The translations under genes and the position numbers were made by a program. A stretch of 14,668 nt of DNA from Hungateiclostridiaceae bacterium UBA1305 (lineage in GTDB: Bacteria; Bacillota; Clostridia; Acetivibrionales; DTU013). This document shows, piece by piece, positions 1-7,590 of this stretch; the first letter of the stretch is position 1; every line of letters begins with the position of its first letter. The notes beneath the pieces are model-generated. The model saw only the letters and a list, made by a program, of their open reading frames with translations, had not been told where the DNA came from and searched no databases. The stretch lies in NCBI GenBank assembly GCA_002307275.1, contig DBTX01000015.1, forward strand, positions 1 through 14,668, given 5' to 3'.

Positions 1-6
1 TCACAA

Positions 7-30
7 ACCAGGAGAACCGTCCCCCCTGGT
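7..30. repeat. Hairpin resembling a clostridial REP-like repeat
   Basis: A 6-bp inverted repeat (ACCAGG at 7-12, CCTGGT at 25-30) encloses a loop containing GAACCGTCCCC, and a CACGTG palindrome follows at 31-36. From memory, GGGGACGGTTCT-type words inside short palindromes recur many times in clostridial genomes, so this may be one copy of a dispersed element, possibly cut by the window edge. It lies directly after the stop codon of the minus-strand protease and could also act as its 3' end hairpin, although no T-run follows. The hairpin is seen; membership of a repeat family is recall and inference. Confidence 0.4.
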
Positions 31-37
31 CACGTGG

Positions 38-997
38 TTATTCCCCGATTCTGTCCAGTGCGAATTGCAGGATATCTTCTCCGGTGTACTCTACTTCAGG
101 TTCGATGCCGTTGCCCTGTATATTGATGCCTTTTGGCGTATACCATTCTAGTATTGTAGCTTTCACGGCGTAACCCCTTTTTAACGGCAGCGTGAACTGG
201 CCGATACCCTTGCCGAAGGTCTTGCTGCCGATCAACTCGACATTGCTTAGGTTGTCATTCAACGCGGCTATCAGGTTTTCCGAAGCGCTGGCGGTATTCT
301 TATTCTGTAGGATAATTATTTTATTGTATTTTAATGGCTGGTCCTTTGTCGAATGATAGGCAATATCTTTCCAACGGAATTTATCCACAGCAACAATTGA
401 TTTTTTAGGAAGAAACAGGCTTGATATATCCACCATGACATCAATATCGCCGCCGCGGTCGTCCTGCAGGTCTATAATAATATTGGGCCTGCTTTGAAGC
501 TTGCTGATATTATCCTGCATGAATTTCAATGTAAATTCCGAAAAGTTGGTGAGGTGAAGATAAAGTGTGCTGCTGTTAAGGATCTTTATTTCCGATTCAG
601 CTGCTTCCTTCTTAACTTCCTGTTTGTATTCGGTCAATCCGTTCGGCGTATAAAGGTAAGTGTACTTGTCTCCTCTTTCCTGCCGGATTCTGTTTGTGAC
701 AACTGCTATAACCATATCATCGAAGTTTCTGTAATATTTGCCCTGAACATCGGTTCCAAGCTCTTTGGCATAGATATCATCCATTGTACTGGTGTATATG
801 TAGCTGCTCGTAATAAAATGCTTAAAGGCCAGATAGTCATAGTTCAGGAACAGATAAAACGCGGCAAGGGCTATAAAAGCAGCCAGTACGCCCAATGCGG
901 CATGATATCTTTTCTTATATCGTTTTAATAATATGTCTGTTGACAACTCCTGCTTTTTTACACGATGGTTCATAATTAGTTTATCTGCTTTCTTCAT
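38..997 (-). CDS. Membrane-anchored S41 (C-terminal processing) peptidase lacking a PDZ domain
   Basis: Serine protease of the S41/CtpA family, 319 residues. A basic N-terminus is followed by one hydrophobic segment (about 32-52), which predicts a membrane anchor with the catalytic part outside the cell. The catalytic core shows the substrate-strand motif DLQDDRGGD (176-184), the serine-loop TASASE (235-240, likely nucleophile Ser237) and TFGKG (260-264, general-base Lys263). Family members normally place a PDZ domain of about 80 residues between the YTYLYTP-like helix region (here 112-118) and the core. Here the core begins almost at once (about 138), so no PDZ domain is visible and the protein is short. 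It is the distal gene of a two-gene unit, overlapping the acyl-CoA synthetase by 17 bases. Substrate unknown. Confidence 0.88.
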   Translation of the reverse strand: MKKADKLIMNHRVKKQELSTDILLKRYKKRYHAALGVLAAFIALAAFYLFLNYDYLAFKHFITSSYIYTSTMDDIYAKELGTDVQGKYYRNFDDMVIAVVTNRIRQERGDKYTYLYTPNGLTEYKQEVKKEAAESEIKILNSSTLYLHLTNFSEFTLKFMQDNISKLQSRPNIIIDLQDDRGGDIDVMVDISSLFLPKKSIVAVDKFRWKDIAYHSTKDQPLKYNKIIILQNKNTASASENLIAALNDNLSNVELIGSKTFGKGIGQFTLPLKRGYAVKATILEWYTPKGINIQGNGIEPEVEYTGEDILQFALDRIGE

Positions 998-2741
998 ATC
1001 TCTTTATTTTTTTGGAGGTGGTTTTTGTAAACTCCTCGTTCCTAAGGTTGAAATCCTTTATATACTTATATATGGCGAGGCTCTTGTTCACTGCCTTGAC
1101 CTCCCTGTGAACCAGGTCATACACCTCTTCAGGGGTGGGCTGATGGTCGCCGAAATGCGCCTGGATCGCTTCCATTTCCGGGACGATGGTCGCCGAAACA
1201 ACGATGTCACCGTAAACTTCATCATCCTTGCCGAATACAAGAGATTCCTTGATAAAGGGACTCTTGCCAAGCATTGTTTCAATCTCTTCAGGATAAATGT
1301 TCTTGCCGTTCTTTGTGACGATGACATTTTTCTTTCTACCGGTAATATATACAAATTCAGCGTTATCCATGTATCCGAGATCTCCGGTGTAAAAACGTCC
1401 GTCTTTCAGGATTTTGGCTGTATTTACCGGATCCTCGAAATAACCGAGCATGACACTCGGCCCTGTTACTGAAATTTCTCCATTTCCGTCAGCTCCGGGA
1501 TTTTCAATTCTTATGTCCAGACCAGGAAGCGGAAGGCCTGCAGCATTATCCCTGAAGTCCACATCACGGTTCAGCGCAACGATAGGACTGCATTCAGTGA
1601 GGCCGTAACCTTGCAGAAAATTGAGGCCGAAGCTTCTGAAGCCTTTTGCCACCTCAGGATCGATACCTGCTGCACCGCTGATGAACAGTCTGAGATTGCC
1701 TCCGAAATTATTATGAATTTGTGAGAAAATTTTTCTTGATATGTCGATTCCCAACTTTTTCAGAAGGTTGCTAAGATTAAGGCCAAACTTGAGTTTTTTA
1801 AGCATTTCCGGCTTTTTTGCCGCCTGATCCCAAATGCGTTTGTAGATGGATTCGAATATCAGAGGAACTCCAAGCATGACCGTTGCTTTGGATTCCTGGA
1901 GGTTTTTCTGTATATGCCGCAAGCCTTCGCAATATGCAACTGTTGCACCGCGGTAAATAGGGCAGAGGAAGCCGCAGGTATTTTCATAGGTATGATGAAG
2001 AGGAAGTATTGAAAGGAATATGTCGGCAGGAACGATGTTGATCATAGCGCTCATAGCCATCAGGTTCTCGCTGAGATTTCTGTGTGACAGCATAACAGCC
2101 TTTGATTTATCAGTTGTAGCTGAAGTAAAAAGCAGTATGCTCATGACTTCCGTGTCAATTTGTGCATCGATAAAATCCCTGCAGCCTGCCGCAATTCTTG
2201 CCATACCCTTCGTTATAAGTGATTTTAACGGAATGAAGTTGTTTTCACCGTTTTCCTGCTCCTGCTCACCTTTATCTTTATCTTTATCTTTATCTTCATC
2301 CTTATCCATGTCTATGTAATGCTTTATGAAATCAATGCGCTTTGAAATACCAAGAATGTGCTCCCGGCAATTGGCAGAAAACAGGACTGCATCTGCTTTT
2401 GACCTGATGAGCAGGTTTTCGATTTCGTTCTCCGGGAGATCCTTGTCCAGCGGGACAACGATCCCTGTGCCATTCAAAACTGCCATGTAACTGATAGCCC
2501 ATTCGTACCGGTTCTCACTGATGATTGCCACTCTGCCGCTTTTTAATCCGAGATCGTGCAATGCCGTACCCAATGCGTCCACATCAGCTTTGTACTGCGT
2601 GTACGTAACAGGAACATAATTTTCATTGCCTTTTTGCTTCATCAGAAAGGCAGTTCGTTCGCTGAATAAAACGGCGCTGCTATCGAGTAATTCCTTGATG
2701 GATTTTATCTTTCGGATTTCATAAAGCGGTATGCTCTTCAT
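981..2741 (-). CDS. Long-chain acyl-CoA synthetase-like AMP-dependent ligase
   Basis: Adenylate-forming enzyme (ANL family), 586 residues, expected to activate a fatty or other carboxylic acid as acyl-AMP and then the CoA (or carrier) thioester in the cytoplasm. Core motifs are in order: the phosphate-binding loop FTSATTDKSKAVMLSH (205-220), YGLTEC (379-384), YTGDLG (451-456), the hinge and C-terminal domain motif beginning GRKKN at 468, and the terminal catalytic lysine, probably Lys578 in SKKIKR. The phosphate loop departs from the usual TSGTTGxPKG pattern (Gly to Ala at 208, Asp at 211). A Lys/Asp/Glu-rich insert (about 145-167) is encoded by a hexanucleotide repeat. The start is preceded by GAGGTG at good spacing. 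It is first gene of a unit with the S41 protease. Acyl chain specificity cannot be read. Confidence 0.88.
   Translation of the reverse strand: MKSIPLYEIRKIKSIKELLDSSAVLFSERTAFLMKQKGNENYVPVTYTQYKADVDALGTALHDLGLKSGRVAIISENRYEWAISYMAVLNGTGIVVPLDKDLPENEIENLLIRSKADAVLFSANCREHILGISKRIDFIKHYIDMDKDEDKDKDKDKGEQEQENGENNFIPLKSLITKGMARIAAGCRDFIDAQIDTEVMSILLFTSATTDKSKAVMLSHRNLSENLMAMSAMINIVPADIFLSILPLHHTYENTCGFLCPIYRGATVAYCEGLRHIQKNLQESKATVMLGVPLIFESIYKRIWDQAAKKPEMLKKLKFGLNLSNLLKKLGIDISRKIFSQIHNNFGGNLRLFISGAAGIDPEVAKGFRSFGLNFLQGYGLTECSPIVALNRDVDFRDNAAGLPLPGLDIRIENPGADGNGEISVTGPSVMLGYFEDPVNTAKILKDGRFYTGDLGYMDNAEFVYITGRKKNVIVTKNGKNIYPEEIETMLGKSPFIKESLVFGKDDEVYGDIVVSATIVPEMEAIQAHFGDHQPTPEEVYDLVHREVKAVNKSLAIYKYIKDFNLRNEEFTKTTSKKIKRYEESR
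2270..2305. repeat. In-frame hexanucleotide microsatellite in the acyl-CoA synthetase gene
   Basis: Four perfect CTTTAT units (2270-2293) followed by two imperfect ones (CTTCAT, CCTTAT). On the coding (minus) strand they encode alternating Asp-Lys/Glu residues at the middle of a charged insert. As six is a multiple of three, copy-number change would lengthen or shorten the insert without a frameshift. Confidence 0.85.
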
Positions 2742-2932
2742 TTTGACACCTCACCAGTATTTAATACAAAATCCAGCTATCAGTTTTTTCACTAATATCA
2801 CCTTCAGTGACTGGCAACTTATATTATATAACATTAATATTTAGTATTAAATAAAAATGAAAGATAAAAGGGGATTGGGAGTATCAAGGATACCTTCGAT
2901 AAGTCCGGACTGGCTTTACTGGACGCAAACAT

Positions 2933-2964
2933 AAAAACAGGAGCCTTTCAGCTCCTGTTTTTTT
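2933..2964 (-). terminator. Intrinsic terminator of the zinc-ribbon gene, bidirectional in form
   Basis: Perfect 12-bp inverted repeat (arms 2933-2944 and 2951-2962, loop CTTTCA) starting right at the stop codon of the minus-strand zinc-ribbon gene. The GC core CAGGAGC is flanked by five A on one side and T on the other, so the RNA from either strand ends in a U-run. Its position fits termination of the zinc-ribbon transcript before the acyl-CoA synthetase promoter region. Confidence 0.88.
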
Positions 2965-3202
2965 ACCATCTGTTTCCGCCGCCAAAGCCGCCCCTGCCGG
3001 AATTCCTGTTGCCGGAATTGCCACCGAAGCCGCCACCGCCGCCACCGCCGCCGGTTCTTCTCTGTGCTTTTTTCGCTTTTCTGCACTCCGGGCATCTCTG
3101 TGGTTCGTTTTCAAATCCCTTTTCCTTGTAAAAAGCCTGCTCGCCCTCTGAAAAAACGAACTCCATGTTGCAGTCCTTACAGGTCAATGTCTTGTCTGCC
3201 AT
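2963..3202 (-). CDS. Small zinc-ribbon protein with glycine/arginine-rich tail
   Basis: A 79-residue protein. The N-terminal half carries two CxxC knuckles (Cys8/Cys11 and Cys37/Cys40) separated by about 25 residues, matching the 'probable zinc-ribbon' family of short Firmicute proteins. The spacing TCKDC...RCPEC and the aromatic EQAFYKEKGF segment are typical of it. After a basic stretch (41-49) comes a low-complexity tail of Gly with Asn/Arg/Phe (51-79), similar in style to RGG-type RNA-binding tails. The start is supported by AGGAGG ten bases upstream. It is monocistronic, with its own promoter at 3337-3365 and terminator at 2933-2964. Zinc binding is expected from the family; nucleic-acid binding is inferred from the basic and Gly-rich tail. 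Cellular role unknown. Confidence 0.88.
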   Translation of the reverse strand: MADKTLTCKDCNMEFVFSEGEQAFYKEKGFENEPQRCPECRKAKKAQRRTGGGGGGGGFGGNSGNRNSGRGGFGGGNRW

Positions 3203-3336
3203 GATATTATTACCTCCTCAGCTAATTTGGATTTAACTGGTTTAGACTTATTACTCCAACGCTCCAAATCAGACAAGGAGGGTTCGGTCTACAAACAAAT
3301 TAAATCGTACTATGTACCACCTTCGATACATAAAAA

Positions 3337-3365
3337 ATTATATCACGGAATATACCGCCTTTCAA
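3337..3365 (-). promoter_or_regulatory. Sigma-A type promoter for the zinc-ribbon gene
   Basis: On the minus strand, TTGAAA (3360-3365) and a consensus TATAAT (3337-3342) are separated by exactly 17 bases. The predicted start near 3330 gives a leader of about 128 bases before the ATG at 3202, unusually long for so small a gene. The leader holds a CTCC/GGAG pairing but no class of riboswitch that I recognise. Confidence 0.7.
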
Positions 3366-3444
3366 GCATATATTGGAAATAACCGTGGGTTATGCCAGGA
3401 TGCAGGCAGCTGATGTAAAATATTTCCTAAGCCTTTTAACCGCA

Positions 3445-4965
3445 TCAATAAATCACTCTTTTCACTGCAATTTCTGCCGAAATCCTTTGCCAGAGTCCGG
3501 GGTCCTCCATTGCCAGCCTCCAAAGTGCAACACCGGATATTCCCTGCTGCCATGCCAGTCTCATCATTGCAATAACGCTGCTGCTGTTCCCGAACCATAC
3601 TTCGTGCTTACTGCCTTGTTCATCTTCATATGCAAACATGGGTGTGAGTGTATCATGGTCGAAAATGATGCTTTTATTATATCGTTTGGCAAGATTAGCT
3701 GCCGTAGAGTATGTTGTATAAGTGCTTTTGCCTGTTGTCAGGTCGAAATCAAAGCCAAATACTGAAATCCCTGCTACTACCTTGCTTGCCGGCACCCTGG
3801 TCAGGGTATAGGCAAGAACCTTTGTCATCCAGGCGCCTGATACGACGGGTCCGGGGCCGCTGCCAGGCCATCCGTGCTCGTTGTACAGCAGTACGATGAA
3901 CTGGTCGGCGGCAGCGCCTATGGCACTGTAGTCGAATGGGTCGGAAAATGGATTGTACGGCGGATAGTCTCTTATCCTGGAGGGCACGGAAGCCGACAAA
4001 AAATAGCCGCGGTTTTTCATAGTCTGCCCCAGCTCGGTATAAAATAACGAAATTCTGCCGCTGTCTTCTTTATATACATCTTCGATGTCAATGTTAACGC
4101 CATCAAAGCCGAATTTATCAATCAGTGCAATGATGCTGCCGATGGTTGTTCTTCTGCTTTCCGGAGAAGCAACGATCCTGGAGGCAACAGCTTTGTTCGC
4201 TTCCTGCCCGCCTCCGCTGTAAAGGAGATTGTGCACGACAGGCAGGATCATGACATTGTTCCTATGGGCGATTGAGACAAGCAATTCTACCTCACTGTCT
4301 GTGAATTCACCAAACTTTATAACTGAAGTCGGATTGTTCTGATCGAAGGTGTACATGAACAAAGGCGCCTCGGAGATCAGTGCGGTATTGTTGACGAACG
4401 AACGGTATGAACCGGGTAATGCAGGTCCTTCCCACAGAGTGTAAAAACCTGTGATTGAAAGGATTGGTTTTGTACCGTCATACGTTTTCAAGCGAATGAG
4501 ATTTCTTGAAATCCAGCCATTATTCCCATTATGCAGGGATACTTTGATCCAATCCCGCGTAGTATCGATAACAGGCAGCCTGGTGGTGGATACTACAGAT
4601 GTTATAATTCTGTTTTCAGTACCGGGACCGCTTCTTATGTTGGCTCTAGGTGCAGTAACGGTTGCCTCGGTATACTGTGGAATTACCAGACGCTGCCCGA
4701 CAGATATGTTACTGCCCGTGAGTCTGTTTTGAATCATAATGCTTTCAACAGTAGTATTATACCTCTGTGCAATTTTATAAAGAGAATCACCGGGCTGTAC
4801 GGTATAAGTGATAACCTTTGAGATCTGTAGGGGGATATATAATCTTTGACCGATGGTAATATCATTACCCGTCAGTTGGTTCGCGGTCATCAGCTGCTGA
4901 ACAGGAACACCAAACTTCTGACCTATCAAATAGACGGAATCTCCTGACTGTACGGTATACCACAT
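3445..4965 (-). CDS. LysM-SH3-GH18 spore cortex-lytic type glycosidase
   Basis: Peptidoglycan-acting enzyme of 506 residues related to the SleL/YaaH spore germination N-acetylglucosaminidases. Two LysM repeats open the protein (about 2-45 and 52-97, each with a TVQxGDS...LYIP/LVIP pattern), followed by an SH3-like domain (about 101-158, with ANIRSGPG and WISRN). A glycoside hydrolase 18 barrel comes last (about 167-495). The barrel contains DGVNIDIE at 288-295 with the expected acid Glu295; Asn at the fourth position of this motif is usual for the cortex-lytic subgroup. There is no signal peptide: LysM begins at residue 2, as in SleL, fitting mother-cell deposition rather than Sec export. AAAGGTGAG lies just upstream of the ATG. 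The SH3-like domain between LysM and GH18 differs from the plain LysM-GH18 layout. No clear terminator was seen. Confidence 0.88.
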   Translation of the reverse strand: MWYTVQSGDSVYLIGQKFGVPVQQLMTANQLTGNDITIGQRLYIPLQISKVITYTVQPGDSLYKIAQRYNTTVESIMIQNRLTGSNISVGQRLVIPQYTEATVTAPRANIRSGPGTENRIITSVVSTTRLPVIDTTRDWIKVSLHNGNNGWISRNLIRLKTYDGTKPILSITGFYTLWEGPALPGSYRSFVNNTALISEAPLFMYTFDQNNPTSVIKFGEFTDSEVELLVSIAHRNNVMILPVVHNLLYSGGGQEANKAVASRIVASPESRRTTIGSIIALIDKFGFDGVNIDIEDVYKEDSGRISLFYTELGQTMKNRGYFLSASVPSRIRDYPPYNPFSDPFDYSAIGAAADQFIVLLYNEHGWPGSGPGPVVSGAWMTKVLAYTLTRVPASKVVAGISVFGFDFDLTTGKSTYTTYSTAANLAKRYNKSIIFDHDTLTPMFAYEDEQGSKHEVWFGNSSSVIAMMRLAWQQGISGVALWRLAMEDPGLWQRISAEIAVKRVIY

Positions 4966-5240
4966 AGACTCACCTTTATCATAATTGATACATCATTATA
5001 TTCCCATACATGGTGAAAGGTTCATCGAGTTATCGATAAAAGTAAAGTGGGAATGTAAAGCACTATCGCATTGTGTGTAGATAGAATAGAATAGTGGAGA
5101 ATTGGCATTATAATTTGGAAATATTCCTTATACTAGTTATTGAGGTTGAAAGTAGCGGAGTGAAATAATCTTCTGTGGCTGAATAATGACAGGGATCCAC
5201 TGAATAAAGGTTCACAGCACACTTAGGGGAGGGTTGGAGA

Positions 5241-6083
5241 ATGAAAAAGGTTAATGGTTTTCTACTGATAAATCTTGGACTTTTATTAACAGCAGCCGGA
5301 ATTCACTTTTTCAAGGTACCCAATAAATTTGCAACAGGGGGGGTGAGCGGGCTTGCGATTGTTTTAGGCCATTTTTTCCCCGATATTTCGATCGGGCCTA
5401 TCATGCTGGTGATTAATATTGCCTTAATGCTAATGGGTTTTGCACTCATAGGAAAATCATTCGGGTCACTGACTGTCTACTCCAGTTTTGCACTGTCCGG
5501 TATGGTATGGTTATTGGACCGGCTGATTCCTCTGATAAATCCTTTGACAAATGATAAGCTGCTTGAACTTTTTTTTGCCATTATTCTTCCAGCTGTGGGC
5601 TCTGCAATCGTTTTCAACCAGAATGCGTCAACAGGAGGGACTGACATTGTAGCAAAGGTGTTGAATAAACTGACAAGTATGGATATCGGCAAAGCGCTGC
5701 TGCTTTCCGACTTTGTCATAACAGTAGCTGCAGGCGTGGTATATGGTGTGCAGACCGGGATGTATTCCGTGCTTGGATTGATCATGAAGGGGTTCTTGAT
5801 CGATAACGTGATGGAAGGCTTCAATATGCGAAAACAAATCGTCATTGTCAGCAGCATGCCGGAACAGGTCAGGCAATATATTGTTGATAACCTGCACAGG
5901 GGCGCTACCATACACCTGGCTTATGGTGCATTTCACAACGAAGAGAAGCATGTCATCACAACGGTCGTCAACAGAAGGCAGGCTGTGGCGCTTCGCCAAT
6001 TCATCCGGCAAATTGATAGAAGCGCCTTTATCACAATTACCAATACATCCGAGATCATTGGCAAGGGCTTTCGAAGTTTTTGA
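5241..6083 (+). CDS. YitT family membrane protein (YitT plus DUF2179 domains)
   Basis: Integral membrane protein of 280 residues. About five hydrophobic segments fill residues 5-185 with the family words NKFATGGVSGLAI (28-40) and NASTGGTDIVAKV (128-140). A soluble C-terminal DUF2179 domain (about 196-278) ends with IDRSAFITI and GKGF. Length and order match full YitT proteins. The biochemical role of the family is unsettled, with transport suggested. The gene stands alone between a minus-strand gene behind it and a convergent one ahead. GGGGAGGGTTGGAG precedes the ATG. In the 275-base gap upstream I see a TATAAT at 5109-5114 without a good -35 box and a palindrome TTATCGATAA at 5030-5039, so its promoter is not firmly placed. 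Confidence 0.88.
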   Translation: MKKVNGFLLINLGLLLTAAGIHFFKVPNKFATGGVSGLAIVLGHFFPDISIGPIMLVINIALMLMGFALIGKSFGSLTVYSSFALSGMVWLLDRLIPLINPLTNDKLLELFFAIILPAVGSAIVFNQNASTGGTDIVAKVLNKLTSMDIGKALLLSDFVITVAAGVVYGVQTGMYSVLGLIMKGFLIDNVMEGFNMRKQIVIVSSMPEQVRQYIVDNLHRGATIHLAYGAFHNEEKHVITTVVNRRQAVALRQFIRQIDRSAFITITNTSEIIGKGFRSF

Positions 6084-6229
6084 TGCATCTGATTGCCGAC
6101 GCCATCCAAACCACCCCTATCCTTAATACAGACTGAAATGATCTCATCAGCCTTGAGGGTAGTACTTTTTTATCAGTCTTCGTATTTCCTCTCTGGTATA
6201 AGTTGTGGAACAATTATGCAAATTATCAA

Positions 6230-7453
6230 TTAGACCGTATATACGGAGAACTGTTCCTCCAACTCGCTGTTGATCTTTTTGGTAAGCTTCCGGAGCTTCC
6301 TGTTTTCACACCGGATATATTCAAGCCTTTCCTCTGCCATTTCAAGTGCGCACTGATAGGGGCTTTTTGATGGAGCCGATTCCATTTTTATACATAGCTC
6401 CCGTATGTTGCGGCATATTCTTCTCTCAATCGAGGCTTTCACACGTTCCCATTTCTCAGGGATCGAGATATGAATCAGATTTTCATTTTCCAGCATCCAC
6501 TCCTCATAACTGGAAACTACGCCGCCTGAATTGGCAATAATTCCTGGGATCGACAGGATACCCATGCCATGCACGACATCCCGGAGTTCATTTTTACTGT
6601 AGGCGATATTGGCCCCTTCTGCAATCAGTCTGACCTGCAGTCCGTGACAATTCATTTCGTTGATGCTTCTGCCGGGACCTGCGAGGACAAGTATATCGGC
6701 TTTCCTGGCAAGAAGTGCCGATGGCAGCGGATCATACTCCGCATATGAAAAAAACTGTGTCATTTCCTGCACAGTTTTCTCTGATTCCAACAGTTCTGTT
6801 AACTTTTTTCCGTCCAATCCTGTTTTGAGGTACATCGAGCCGGTAATGTCGCTGATTCCCGAGATGGTCGTTCCTTTCTCCAGAAGTATCTTTATCGCGT
6901 TACCGCCGACTTCTCCGGTACCTTCTATGATGGCGGATGCTTTATCGAGACTCAGATCCATTCCGGTTTTTTTGAGCATCTCTTCAATACTCAATATCAC
7001 CCCATATGCCGTACTTCCTATTTCATGCGGTATGCCCGTACTTTTCCCGGTTGCCGCCAGTCTTGCCTTACGCCATCCTTTTACGGAAGCACATCCGGCA
7101 ATAAAGGCGTCGATTGCTGCACTGTCCGTATTCACATCAGGCGCTGCACACCATTTGTAGGGAATAAAATCAATTTTCGCAAGCTCCCTGCCGAAGGCAT
7201 ACATGGCTTGATTTACCTGTGAAAGATCCTCCAGCCGGATTCCACCCTTGGCGCCGCCGAAGGGAAGGTCGGCCAGAACGCATTTCCTGGTCATTTCAGA
7301 CGCAAGAGCTGCTATTTCCTCTTCTGCAACATTTTTGTGTATCCGGATACCGCCTTTTGCAGGGACGGACCTTTCGGTCGTGTCGATTACAAGAATGGCT
7401 TCCCCTTTGATACGGTACTTTTCCAGATTGATTTTAATGACTGTTTCAGACAT
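6230..7453 (-). CDS. Glu/Leu/Phe/Val dehydrogenase family enzyme, non-canonical GDH type
   Basis: Predicted NAD(P)-dependent amino acid dehydrogenase that deaminates an amino acid (glutamate or a branched-chain one) to the 2-oxo acid and ammonia. Numbered from ATG 7453 (407 residues), the three active-site lysines of GDH are present: Lys33 in KGGIR, Lys57 in MTRKC and Lys69 in GGAKGG. Asp106 sits in PDVNT, and GTGEVG (178-183) forms the dinucleotide-binding turn. ANSGGVVSSYEEW resembles GDH rather than leucine dehydrogenase. The GDH segment with GGSxGRxxATG is replaced by GIPHEIGSTAYG (140-151). The N-terminus is much shorter than in classical GDH. The start at 7453 is chosen because GGAGGGG lies five bases upstream; the in-frame ATG at 7510 has no ribosome site. 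It diverges from the transporter operon and has its own promoter and attenuator-like leader. Confidence 0.85.
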   Translation of the reverse strand: MSETVIKINLEKYRIKGEAILVIDTTERSVPAKGGIRIHKNVAEEEIAALASEMTRKCVLADLPFGGAKGGIRLEDLSQVNQAMYAFGRELAKIDFIPYKWCAAPDVNTDSAAIDAFIAGCASVKGWRKARLAATGKSTGIPHEIGSTAYGVILSIEEMLKKTGMDLSLDKASAIIEGTGEVGGNAIKILLEKGTTISGISDITGSMYLKTGLDGKKLTELLESEKTVQEMTQFFSYAEYDPLPSALLARKADILVLAGPGRSINEMNCHGLQVRLIAEGANIAYSKNELRDVVHGMGILSIPGIIANSGGVVSSYEEWMLENENLIHISIPEKWERVKASIERRICRNIRELCIKMESAPSKSPYQCALEMAEERLEYIRCENRKLRKLTKKINSELEEQFSVYTV

Positions 7454-7544
7454 GGTTACCCCTCCATTTCTTTTGACAGGAATCTGTAAGGATATCGCGA
7501 TATCGTTCATGCACTAACGGTATATCTGCTCATCAGCTGGATAA

Positions 7545-7590
7545 ATAAAAAAAACCAAAAAATTCTCTAATATAGTATAAATTAAAGAAT
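7545..7590 (-). terminator. Intrinsic terminator inside the dehydrogenase leader (attenuator candidate)
   Basis: Read on the minus strand, ATTCTTTAAT (7590-7581) pairs with ATTAGAGAAT (7571-7562), 10 bp with one G-U, across a 9-base loop. A T-run broken only by GG follows. It lies between the promoter at 7665-7693 and the ATG at 7453, so it would stop transcription before the gene unless it is prevented from forming. The stem is AT-rich and so of moderate strength. Confidence 0.65.

Noticed and set aside
2884..3114. Overlapping minus-strand reading frame of 76 codons
   Set aside because: It is a shadow of the zinc-ribbon gene: the Gly-rich coding region and the terminator keep an alternative frame open. 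It has no ribosome site and no recognisable domain.
3379..3393. ATAACC/GGTTAT hairpin downstream of the GH18 gene
   Set aside because: Six pairs around a 3-base loop and no T-run on the minus strand; not a convincing terminator.
6130..6179. AGACTGA/TCAGTCT inverted repeat between the convergent YitT and dehydrogenase genes
   Set aside because: Only seven pairs with a 36-base loop and no T-run after the second arm; too weak to call a terminator.
7454..7510. Longer N-terminus for the dehydrogenase starting at ATG 7510
   Set aside because: No ribosome site precedes it, whereas GGAGGGG sits five bases before the ATG at 7453.
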